DNA from: Prosthecobacter sp.
GTDB taxonomy: Bacteria; Verrucomicrobiota; Verrucomicrobiia; Verrucomicrobiales; Verrucomicrobiaceae
NCBI GenBank assembly: GCA_025869455.1
Contig: JAOZVT010000748.1
Coordinates: 1-5,954 of the forward strand
Direction of reading: 5' to 3'
Length of the DNA stretch: 5,954 bases
The notes under the pieces are model-generated. The model saw nothing but the letters and a program-made list of their open reading frames with translations. It was not told the DNA's origin and made no database searches. The translations under genes and the position numbers were made by a program. This document shows, piece by piece, positions 1 through 5,256 of the stretch. How positions within the stretch are numbered: position 1 is the first letter of the stretch; every line of letters starts with the position of its first letter.

Positions 1-252
1 TGGGCCATCATCGGCGCTGATCTGGATGCCCATGCGAGTGGCGACAAATTGCCGCCCTTCCAGGGAATAGCATACGGACTCTGCCCCTGCATCATCATCC
101 CAATCCGAAACGTGGAGCCAGAAGAAACGCTCTTTATGGATGAGCTTACCATCCTCATTGATTTGGTAAGCCCCCCAGTCCTCGGCCAAACAAGGCATGG
201 AGAGGAGACTAAGCGCCAGAGCGTAGGCTTGCAGAAGACGTCGGTTTTTCAT
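1..252 (-). CDS. Secreted SMP-30/gluconolactonase-like protein (5' part only)
   Basis: This is the first 84 codons of a gene that runs off the left edge. It opens with a Sec signal peptide: a basic start (MKNRR), a hydrophobic core of about 15 residues, and likely cleavage after Cys-Leu-Ala at residue 23. The mature part carries a DDDAGAESV stretch (residues 53-60) followed by GRQFVATRMGIQI (residues 66-78). This pattern resembles the 'SGAD-G-M...G-LYVATxLGIQV' blade of the secreted SMP-30/gluconolactonase/LRE proteins common in Planctomycetes and Verrucomicrobia. Such proteins are six-bladed propellers that usually hydrolyse sugar lactones with a bound metal. The metal ligands lie mostly outside the window, so activity cannot be judged. 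It is probably the last gene seen of the minus-strand operon, 55 bp after the sialidase-like gene A, with no Shine-Dalgarno upstream of the ATG. The gap holds no clear hairpin. The reading frame and signal peptide are clear; the family call is from a short segment and is moderate. Confidence 0.62.
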   Translation of the reverse strand, partial: MKNRRLLQAYALALSLLSMPCLAEDWGAYQINEDGKLIHKERFFWLHVSDWDDDAGAESVCYSLEGRQFVATRMGIQISADDGP

Positions 253-307
253 CGGAAGAGGAAAACGTTCGAATCTGCTAAAGATAGCGGTGACTGGGAA
301 AAAGGTA

Positions 308-1390
308 TCACTCAGGCCATTGTCCGTTCAGGATGGGCTTTGTGACGAGCTTAGCGGGATCAATCACCACATGCCGAATGTTCAAGCGCTTCCAGGTGTA
401 GGTGATGTGGACGAGACCATCACTGGTTTGAATGATGGCCGGATAGCTGAACTCTTTCTTCGGCTCAGTTTCCAGAACCAGAGCCGCTTCCCAATTTTTA
501 CCATCTTTGGAAATGGCTAGATTCAGGGGTGAACGGTAACCTCTCGTGCGCCCTTCCATATTGCCACAGTGATTGTAGATCAGCAGTTGGCGGCCATCTT
601 GGAGGGTGACTGCATCCGTGCCGCTGTTGTTGTTAGGCAAGTCCATGAGGGACATCTCTCCCCAGTTCATGCCACCATCGTCAGACCAGATTTCAAACAA
701 GCGTCCTTGTTGGGTGCGTCCCAGTGCTTGCAGGCGATTGTTGGGATAAAAAAGTATGCTTGGTTGGATGCCCTGGATCTCAGTGCCCTCATTGACTGGG
801 CCGATGTATTCCCAGGTTCTGCCGCCATTGGTGCTACGCTCAAAATGCACCCGCCAGCAGGTGCCTTTGGGGGAAGGGATTTCAATACTGGTGGGGCTAA
901 GGATGGAGCCGTCTGAAAGCAAAACAGGTTTGTTTTTTACCGGTCCAAAGAGCCCATTGTAAAGCCGATTGGCTTTGGACCAAGTAGCCCCATCATCGGT
1001 GGATTCCTTCGAATAAGCCCACCATTTTCCGGTCTTGTAAAACAGCAGCAGCGGCCCTTTGAGCACCTGAAAAAGTACCGGGTTCAGGCAATTCACGCGT
1101 GGGTCTTCCGTCTCCGCTCCGTTGGCGACTTCGACCGGGGTCGTCCATTTGCCATTCAGCTGGCGTGACAGCCAAATGCCGACATCGGGATTGCCTTCCT
1201 TCGTTCCGCCAAACCAAGCTGAGACGAGTCCACTCTTGGTCTCGACGATGGTGGAAGCATGACACTGCGGGTGGGGTGCAGGATCAAAGATGAATTTCGA
1301 ACTCACGAAGCCTGCTTGTCCGCTCAATGGATCTTCGGCGTGAAGAGTGGAAACGAGTGAAATAAGAATCAGTAAAGAGCGGAGCATCAT
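308..1390 (-). CDS. Secreted sialidase-like BNR/Asp-box propeller, paralog A
   Basis: This 360-residue protein is of the type databases label exo-alpha-sialidase (BNR_2, six-bladed propeller). A signal peptide covers residues 1-18, with cleavage after Leu-His-Ala, so it acts in the periplasm or outside. Asp-boxes lie at 130-137 (STDDGATW), 186-193 (STNGGRTW), 236-243 (SDDGGMNW) and, shortened, 294-300 (SKDGKNW). Other family marks are AWFGGT (58-63), DVGIW (69-73), KNKPV (152-156), NNNSGTDAV (253-261) and SYPAII (315-320). By-eye comparison with GH33 keeps candidate Arg2 (R225), Arg3 (R286) and the Tyr nucleophile (Y316). It finds His-Ala (44-45) where the XRIP arginine belongs, Trp-Phe-Gly where the acid/base Asp belongs, and Gln209 in place of the catalytic Glu. 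True sialidase activity is therefore doubtful, and another acidic glycan may be the target. It starts with two ATG codons, has no Shine-Dalgarno, and lies 14 bp after the PEP-CTERM gene. It is a close relative of gene B in the same operon and ends with the same GQWPE residues. Confidence 0.85.
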   Translation of the reverse strand: MMLRSLLILISLVSTLHAEDPLSGQAGFVSSKFIFDPAPHPQCHASTIVETKSGLVSAWFGGTKEGNPDVGIWLSRQLNGKWTTPVEVANGAETEDPRVNCLNPVLFQVLKGPLLLFYKTGKWWAYSKESTDDGATWSKANRLYNGLFGPVKNKPVLLSDGSILSPTSIEIPSPKGTCWRVHFERSTNGGRTWEYIGPVNEGTEIQGIQPSILFYPNNRLQALGRTQQGRLFEIWSDDGGMNWGEMSLMDLPNNNSGTDAVTLQDGRQLLIYNHCGNMEGRTRGYRSPLNLAISKDGKNWEAALVLETEPKKEFSYPAIIQTSDGLVHITYTWKRLNIRHVVIDPAKLVTKPILNGQWPE

Positions 1391-1404
1391 GTGTGAAAGT
1401 CGGT

Positions 1405-2121
1405 TTAACAGGGAAGGGATCGGCGACGGCGAAGAGCCAGACCTGCAAAGGCCGCGCTCAATAAAAGGAATCGTGAAGGTTCTGGAACGGTGCCTACTGA
1501 GCCAGCTAGCACAAGATCGTCTCCGGTTTGTCGGCCAAAGACAAACTGGCCTGTTGTGCCCCAGGCATAGACACGGAACTCCACAGCCTCTGTGATATTT
1601 TGAAGAGCTGCTATGCCGCTCAAATCGATCGTTGGTTGGGCCGCGCCATTGGTGTTGTAATCTCCTACCAACGGTTGCTCTGTTCCTATATCCGTGAACG
1701 ATCCATCACCCACTTTATATTGCCAGATGTAACGTGAATTGCCTGCATCCCAACCTGATTGCGGAATGCGGATATTAAAATCCAAGCTATTCAAAGACAT
1801 CTCGTATCCAGCCTGAGGTGACAGCGCAAAAAAGAGGTAATCATTGTCTGTTTCAGCCGCAGAACGCGTCGTCTGATTGATGGACCCCGCGCCCCAGCCA
1901 TTGTTTAGGCCCGCCAAGGAAGTGCCCGAACCGCGCCCCAACCCTGCTGTAATTTGAACACCACTATCTACGGTGACGGTGCCACCCTGGCTGGTACTAG
2001 ACCAGTCCTCAGGCCAAGTCCCCGAAAGTCCACCTGGGTCCCAGGCAAGCAGTGTCACAGCCTGAGCATGTGGGAGAGCTGCCATGCAGAGAATGGCAGC
2101 CCATAGAGTGATGTTCTTCAT
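1405..2121 (-). CDS. PEP-CTERM sorting-domain surface protein
   Basis: This 238-residue secreted protein has a signal peptide (MKNITLWAAILCMAALPHAQA, residues 1-21). Its C-terminal PEP-CTERM signal has VPEPS (212-216), a hydrophobic span (217-230) and RRRR (231-234), followed only by SLPC. In known systems this tail is recognised by exosortase and replaced during sorting to the cell surface or exopolysaccharide. No exosortase gene is in the window. The middle is rich in Gly, Ser, Asn and Thr, with a DNDYLFFALSPQAGYEMSL block (92-110). That block resembles the beta-rich 'NDYFxFTLxPxxGYxLSL' domain of other Verrucomicrobial PEP-CTERM proteins of unknown function; no catalytic motif is visible. 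The ATG at 2121 was chosen because it gives the signal peptide directly. A GTG at 2187 is in frame and would overlap gene B by 13 bp, but it would bury the signal peptide behind 22 residues. Its place between the two sialidase-like genes, 14 bp before gene A, suggests co-expression with them, perhaps as an envelope scaffold or glycan-binding partner (inference). Confidence 0.85.
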   Translation of the reverse strand: MKNITLWAAILCMAALPHAQAVTLLAWDPGGLSGTWPEDWSSTSQGGTVTVDSGVQITAGLGRGSGTSLAGLNNGWGAGSINQTTRSAAETDNDYLFFALSPQAGYEMSLNSLDFNIRIPQSGWDAGNSRYIWQYKVGDGSFTDIGTEQPLVGDYNTNGAAQPTIDLSGIAALQNITEAVEFRVYAWGTTGQFVFGRQTGDDLVLAGSVGTVPEPSRFLLLSAAFAGLALRRRRSLPC

Positions 2122-2147
2122 GGCGTTTGCTGGTTGGTTGCTGACAG

Positions 2148-2167
2148 CTCGCCTAACTTTAGGTGAG
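2148..2167. other. Imperfect inverted repeat in the 53-bp gap after sialidase-like gene B
   Basis: The arms CTCGCCTA and TAGGTGAG are separated by a 4-nt loop, about 8 nt beyond the TAA of gene B. In minus-strand RNA the stem carries one A-C mismatch and is not followed by a U-run; in plus-strand RNA that position is a G-U pair. It could be a weak attenuator or an mRNA-stabilising stem between gene B and the PEP-CTERM gene. It is not a convincing intrinsic terminator. Confidence 0.25.
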
Positions 2168-2174
2168 GCAAAAA

Positions 2175-3269
2175 TTACTCTGGCCACTGACCATCCACCA
2201 GATCACGGAGAGTCAGCTTGGCGGGATCAATGACGGCATGCTTCACCTTCTGGCGTTTCCAGGTGTAGGTGACGTGGACCAAGCCATCGTTGGTCTGAAT
2301 GATAGAGGGGTAACTGTATTCGCCGGGGTCGCTTTCCAGCACCAAGCCAGCCTGCCAGATGTGCCCATCTTTGGAGGCAGAAATGTTCAGAGGTGTGCGT
2401 TTGCCGCCCCATTTGCCAGGAGTGCCGCCGATGTGATTATAGATGATGAGGTGGGTGCCATTTTTCAGGGTCACGGCATCCGTTCCGCTGTTGTTGTTAG
2501 GCAAGTTGCCCAGCTTCATTTCTCCCCAGGTCTTGCCATTGTCTTCAGACGCAACTTCAAAGATTTTATCCTGACGTGAGCGGCCAATGGCGAGAAGCTT
2601 TTCACCTCCCAGAAAGAGGATGCTCGGTTGGATGGACTGGATGGCGACACCGTCATTGACGGGGCCAATGAGCTCCCAAGTCTGGCCGAAGTCACGTGTG
2701 CGCTCAAAGTGGGTGGTCCACTTGCTGGGCTTCTCCTGTGTCTCGTTGCTTGTGGGGCAAAGGATGCTGCCGTCAGACAGTTGTACAGGTTTGTTTTTGA
2801 TCGGACCCAAAATACCTTCGGGTAGGCGGCGTGGCTGCTCCCAGGTTTGTCCACCATCGGTGGATGTGGTCAGCATGCCCCACCATGTTTCGGGGGTGGG
2901 ACCTGCTTTGTAAAAGAGCATCAATGGCCCATCCTGGGCTTGGAAAAGCACCGGATTCCAAGTGGGGTGACGCACCACGGTGCCGTCGGCTTTTGTGTAT
3001 TGGATGCCATTGGCCACCTCCACACTCGGGGTCCATTTTCCGGCGACTTCACGTGAAACCCAGATGCCGACATCCGGGTCGCGCTCTGCGGTGCCACCAA
3101 ACCAAGCGGAAACCAGACCTGTGGGTGTTTCCACTATCGTCGTGGCATGAATGGACGGGTAGGGGCCCGTGTCGTAGATGAACTCCGACTTCAACAAGGC
3201 AGGGTCAGCGGCTTGAGTCAGGCCAGTCAAGGCGAGCAAACTCAGGGATAAAAGGGTACGTCTTTGCAT
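2175..3269 (-). CDS. Secreted sialidase-like BNR/Asp-box propeller, paralog B
   Basis: This 364-residue protein is the paralog of gene A; aligned by eye, about half or more of the residues are identical. The signal peptide is residues 1-20 (MQRRTLLSLSLLALTGLTQA), indicating export. Asp-boxes lie at 136-143 (STDGGQTW), 191-198 (TRDFGQTW, degenerate), 241-248 (SEDNGKTW) and 299-305 (SKDGHIW, short). Shared marks are AWFGGT (55-60), DVGIW (66-70), GPIKNKPV (155-162), NNNSGTDAV (258-266) and YSYPSII (318-324). As in gene A, His-Ala (41-42) replaces the GH33 XRIP arginine and Gln214 stands where the catalytic Glu is expected, while R230, R291 and Y320 are candidates for Arg2, Arg3 and the Tyr nucleophile. 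It differs from A by an insertion of several residues near 90-103 and by a Gly/Lys-rich loop at 281-290, so the two may have different specificity. It starts 13 bp after the aldolase stop, which implies tight co-transcription. No Shine-Dalgarno is seen, so translation may be coupled to the upstream gene. Confidence 0.86.
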   Translation of the reverse strand: MQRRTLLSLSLLALTGLTQAADPALLKSEFIYDTGPYPSIHATTIVETPTGLVSAWFGGTAERDPDVGIWVSREVAGKWTPSVEVANGIQYTKADGTVVRHPTWNPVLFQAQDGPLMLFYKAGPTPETWWGMLTTSTDGGQTWEQPRRLPEGILGPIKNKPVQLSDGSILCPTSNETQEKPSKWTTHFERTRDFGQTWELIGPVNDGVAIQSIQPSILFLGGEKLLAIGRSRQDKIFEVASEDNGKTWGEMKLGNLPNNNSGTDAVTLKNGTHLIIYNHIGGTPGKWGGKRTPLNISASKDGHIWQAGLVLESDPGEYSYPSIIQTNDGLVHVTYTWKRQKVKHAVIDPAKLTLRDLVDGQWPE

Positions 3270-3282
3270 GATAAAAATGGAG

Positions 3283-4197
3283 TTAAGAGATCAACCCAAG
3301 AGCACTCAGTCTTTCGCGAATCAGCTCGCGCTCGGGTGGATTGAAGCGTTGAAAAGGTTCCGCCATCTGGTCATCGCAGATGTTTAAAAGCGACAAGCCA
3401 CATTTGATGCCTTTGATGATGGCGCTCTTGTGACGACCCACGGTGTAGATGCTGCCAGCGAGGGCCATGACCTGTGCGTGAAGCTCCCGGGTGAGAGGCA
3501 GATTCTGAGCCGCAGCGGCTTCATACATTTTGACATACAAGCTAGGGTGCAGGTTAGCACCACCGTTGATGCCACCATGTCCGCCTAGGAGCACAGCTTC
3601 CGCCGTCAGTTCTTCGGGGCCTACAAGAATGCTCCACTCAGGACGCTGTTTGGCGACCTCAATGAGGCGATGGAAGTAGATCATGTCACATGAGCTATCC
3701 TTGACCCCGGCAATTCCAGGCATGTTCAAAGCACGACGAACCAATTCAATGTCAAAACTAACCTTGGTTAGGCCGGGCATGTTGTAGAGGAACATGGGCA
3801 GTGGCATCTCAGCCACAAGGTCTTCAATGTATTGTTGAAGCTCAGGCGGTGCCGCAGGAAAATAATAGGGCGGCGCGGTGACCACGGCGCTCGCCCCTTT
3901 TTCGGCAGAGTATTGTGCCAGATTCACACTTTCCACAAAGGCGGTATCCGTGATGCCGACGAGTACCGGGATACGGTCTTTGACGAGTGAGCAAGTGCGT
4001 TCGATCAACTCCCGGCGCAGCCGGTAACTCAGGCTGGGGGCTTCACCCGTGGTGCCCAAGATGAACAGGCCATGCACACCGCCCGTGATGAGATGTTCAA
4101 TGAGCCGCTCCAGTCCGGCAACATCAAGGGTATCGCGACCAGACAGGGGAGTGACCAGGGGCGGGATGATCCCGCGAATAGGTTGGGGTAGGGGCAT
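3283..4197 (-). CDS. DHDPS/N-acetylneuraminate lyase family aldolase
   Basis: This 304-residue cytoplasmic TIM-barrel class I aldolase or lyase is full length for the family (about 290-310). Visible motifs are GTTGE (48-52), which binds the keto-acid carboxylate; PPYY (109-112); the catalytic Tyr138 in LYNMP; and the Schiff-base Lys166 in GVKDSS. E. coli DapA has an Arg after the YNxP motif that binds aspartate semialdehyde; here that position is Leu143, as in NanA (YNIPALS). This argues against lysine biosynthesis. The stretch GPEEL (193-197) aligns with NanA GYDE, so NanA Asp191/Glu192 become Glu195/Glu196. The NanA Ser208 region reads GINGGAN, which is not identical. The likely reaction is reversible cleavage of a 2-keto-3-deoxy sugar acid or sialic-acid-like substrate to pyruvate and an aldehyde. 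KDG-type aldolase or dehydratase remain possible. It is the first gene of the minus-strand operon, reads divergently from the AraC regulator, and sits 13 bp before sialidase-like gene B. No Shine-Dalgarno precedes the ATG. Confidence 0.88.
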   Translation of the reverse strand: MPLPQPIRGIIPPLVTPLSGRDTLDVAGLERLIEHLITGGVHGLFILGTTGEAPSLSYRLRRELIERTCSLVKDRIPVLVGITDTAFVESVNLAQYSAEKGASAVVTAPPYYFPAAPPELQQYIEDLVAEMPLPMFLYNMPGLTKVSFDIELVRRALNMPGIAGVKDSSCDMIYFHRLIEVAKQRPEWSILVGPEELTAEAVLLGGHGGINGGANLHPSLYVKMYEAAAAQNLPLTRELHAQVMALAGSIYTVGRHKSAIIKGIKCGLSLLNICDDQMAEPFQRFNPPERELIRERLSALGLIS

Positions 4198-4231
4198 GGT
4201 GGGTGGAATGACAGCTTGGCTCAGGCACTAC

Positions 4232-4274
4232 CTTTGATGCAAGATTTTGCGTGTGCCCATCTTTGGCAGGCAAA
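4232..4274. promoter_or_regulatory. Candidate paired operator boxes (CTTTG...GCAA)
   Basis: Two similar boxes, CTTTGATGCAAG (4232-4243) and CTTTGGCAGGCAAA (4261-4274), lie in the same orientation with starts 29 bp apart, near three helical turns. A near-palindrome GCAAGATTTTGC (4239-4250) overlaps the first. The boxes bracket the weak minus-strand -35/-10 candidate. AraC-family dimers often bind paired direct half-sites placed like this next to the -35. No experimental site or consensus for this regulator is known to me, so this is a hypothesis. Confidence 0.3.
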
Positions 4275-4283
4275 TGACGATTC

Positions 4284-4312
4284 TTGACTCTAGGCGTAAG
4301 AAACGGTGAACT
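4284..4312 (+). promoter_or_regulatory. Possible sigma70-type promoter for the AraC gene
   Basis: TTGACT (4284-4289, five of six matches to the -35 consensus) is followed by a 17-nt spacer and TGAACT (4307-4312, only three of six matches to the -10). A start of transcription near 4319 would leave a leader of about 17 nt before the ATG at 4336. The spacing is ideal but the -10 is poor, so the promoter may be weak or need help. Confidence 0.35.
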
Positions 4313-4335
4313 TGGTCCTTTCATCCTAGCCCACC

Positions 4336-5205
4336 ATGCCTGCCACTGAACAAGCCGACTATTTCTCCACCCAAGTGGTGCGTACGCGGCGTTTTTACCT
4401 ACCGGACTGGAAGGAACGTCAGCGCGAACGTGGTGGACTCTGCCTTGTTGGTGGCGGTTGTGAGTGGTGCGCGCCCGACTTTGTGGTGGACCGACAAACC
4501 TTTCCTTTTCTTGCTTTCGAATTTGTCTCTCGGGGTAAAGGGCAGGTCACTCTCGCCAATCGCATGCAGGAGCTGGGCACAGGGCATGCGTTTTTCTTTG
4601 ACCCGAATACTGCCCATGTCATCCGCTCTGATGCGGAAGATCCCATGGTGAAGTATTTTTTTAATTTCACGGGTCCACGCGCGGCGGCGCTTTTGGAGGA
4701 ACTAGGCCTCGGGGCAGGGGCATTGATCCGTGTTTTGGATGCCAGCCGTGTCATCACTCTGTTGGAGGAGGTCATTGACCACGCGCTACGCGGCGGGCGC
4801 TTGGGCTTGCGTGTGGCCAGTGCCGCGCTGGAGCACGCGCTTGTTTTATGTGCAGACAGTCGGCAACCTGCGGCGACCAAACTGGACCCAGCCTATGCGA
4901 CCTACCTACGCTGCCGAGGTCACATTTTGAGAAACTATCCGGTGCTGAGCAATATCGAAGAAGCCGCGAAACACAGTCACGTTTCCGCTGCCTATCTGAC
5001 CCGTCTTTTCAAACGCTATGATGATGAAACGCCTCTAGCGTGCCTGACACGATTGAAGCTTTCCCAGGCCGCGATCAAGCTACGCCAACCGGATGCGCAG
5101 GTGAAAGCGGTGGCCAGTGAGCTAGGCTACAAAAGCGCGGCACATTTTTCCCGCGCCTTCAAAGCCTGGAGCGGTCATCCCCCTACATCTTTGCCAGGGC
5201 GGTAA
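4336..5205 (+). CDS. AraC-family transcriptional regulator
   Basis: This 289-residue DNA-binding protein has the usual AraC length. Residues about 20-125 form a cupin-like sensor domain, with a Cys cluster C36, C42 and C45 around GGGCEWCAPDF, a FEFVSRGKGQVTL strand region (61-73), and Gly/His-rich turns (GTGHAFFFDPNTAHVI, 81-96). The C-terminal part holds two helix-turn-helix units: the first at about 205-241 (NIEEAAKHSHVSAAYLTRLF) and the second at about 256-279 (VKAVASELGYKSAAHFSRAF), typical of HTH_18. It probably responds to a sugar or sugar acid and controls the divergent aldolase/sialidase-like operon, given the shared 138-bp upstream region; the ligand is unknown. The three cysteines could bind metal or sense redox, but this may be only a family trait. 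The ATG was chosen as the first in frame beyond the shared control region; it has no Shine-Dalgarno and sits in the context CCCACCATGCC. ldhA follows 51 bp downstream on the same strand and might be co-transcribed. Confidence 0.9.
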   Translation: MPATEQADYFSTQVVRTRRFYLPDWKERQRERGGLCLVGGGCEWCAPDFVVDRQTFPFLAFEFVSRGKGQVTLANRMQELGTGHAFFFDPNTAHVIRSDAEDPMVKYFFNFTGPRAAALLEELGLGAGALIRVLDASRVITLLEEVIDHALRGGRLGLRVASAALEHALVLCADSRQPAATKLDPAYATYLRCRGHILRNYPVLSNIEEAAKHSHVSAAYLTRLFKRYDDETPLACLTRLKLSQAAIKLRQPDAQVKAVASELGYKSAAHFSRAFKAWSGHPPTSLPGR

Positions 5206-5256
5206 GATACGCAGTTTCTGCATAGTCAAAGACCCAGCCGCGCGTCAAGATAAGGC

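Larger units (their letters stand above)
4198..4335. promoter_or_regulatory. Divergent control region between aldolase operon and AraC gene
   Basis: This 138-bp non-coding stretch lies between two start codons that read away from each other, so it must hold promoters for both directions and is the natural binding site for the AraC protein. For the operon, a weak minus-strand candidate is TTGCCT (4273-4268), an 18-nt spacer, then CAAAAT (4249-4244), which would leave a leader of about 40 nt. The region also holds the two CTTTG...GCAA boxes and the plus-strand promoter candidate listed separately. Divergent arrangement with its target is common for AraC regulators; the individual elements here are read by eye only. 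Confidence 0.6.

Noticed and set aside
198..210. Lipoprotein signal around the cysteine at residue 21 of the SMP-30-like protein
   Set aside because: The residues before the Cys are Ser-Met-Pro, which does not fit a lipobox; ordinary signal peptidase I cleavage after Leu-Ala is more likely.
2148..2167. Intrinsic terminator after gene B
   Set aside because: The stem has a mismatch on the transcribed strand and no U-run follows it, so it is kept only as a weak inverted repeat.
2122..2187. Longer PEP-CTERM gene starting at GTG 2187
   Set aside because: It would put 22 extra residues before an obvious signal peptide and overlap the end of gene B; the ATG at 2121 is the better start.
2163..2579. 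Plus-strand open frame of 138 codons
   Set aside because: It lies antisense inside sialidase-like gene B, whose motifs and signal peptide are clear; the plus-strand product shows no recognisable domain.
3283..4197. Annotation as dapA (lysine biosynthesis)
   Set aside because: The arginine that binds aspartate semialdehyde in DapA is Leu143 here, and the operon context is carbohydrate-related.
4419..4880. Minus-strand open frame of 153 codons
   Set aside because: It is antisense to the AraC regulator and its product is a low-complexity Ser/Arg/Ala-rich sequence, typical of a shadow frame in GC-rich coding DNA.
5211..5221. Terminator between AraC and ldhA (GCAG-TTT-CTGC)
   Set aside because: A 4-bp stem with a 3-nt loop and no U-run is too weak.
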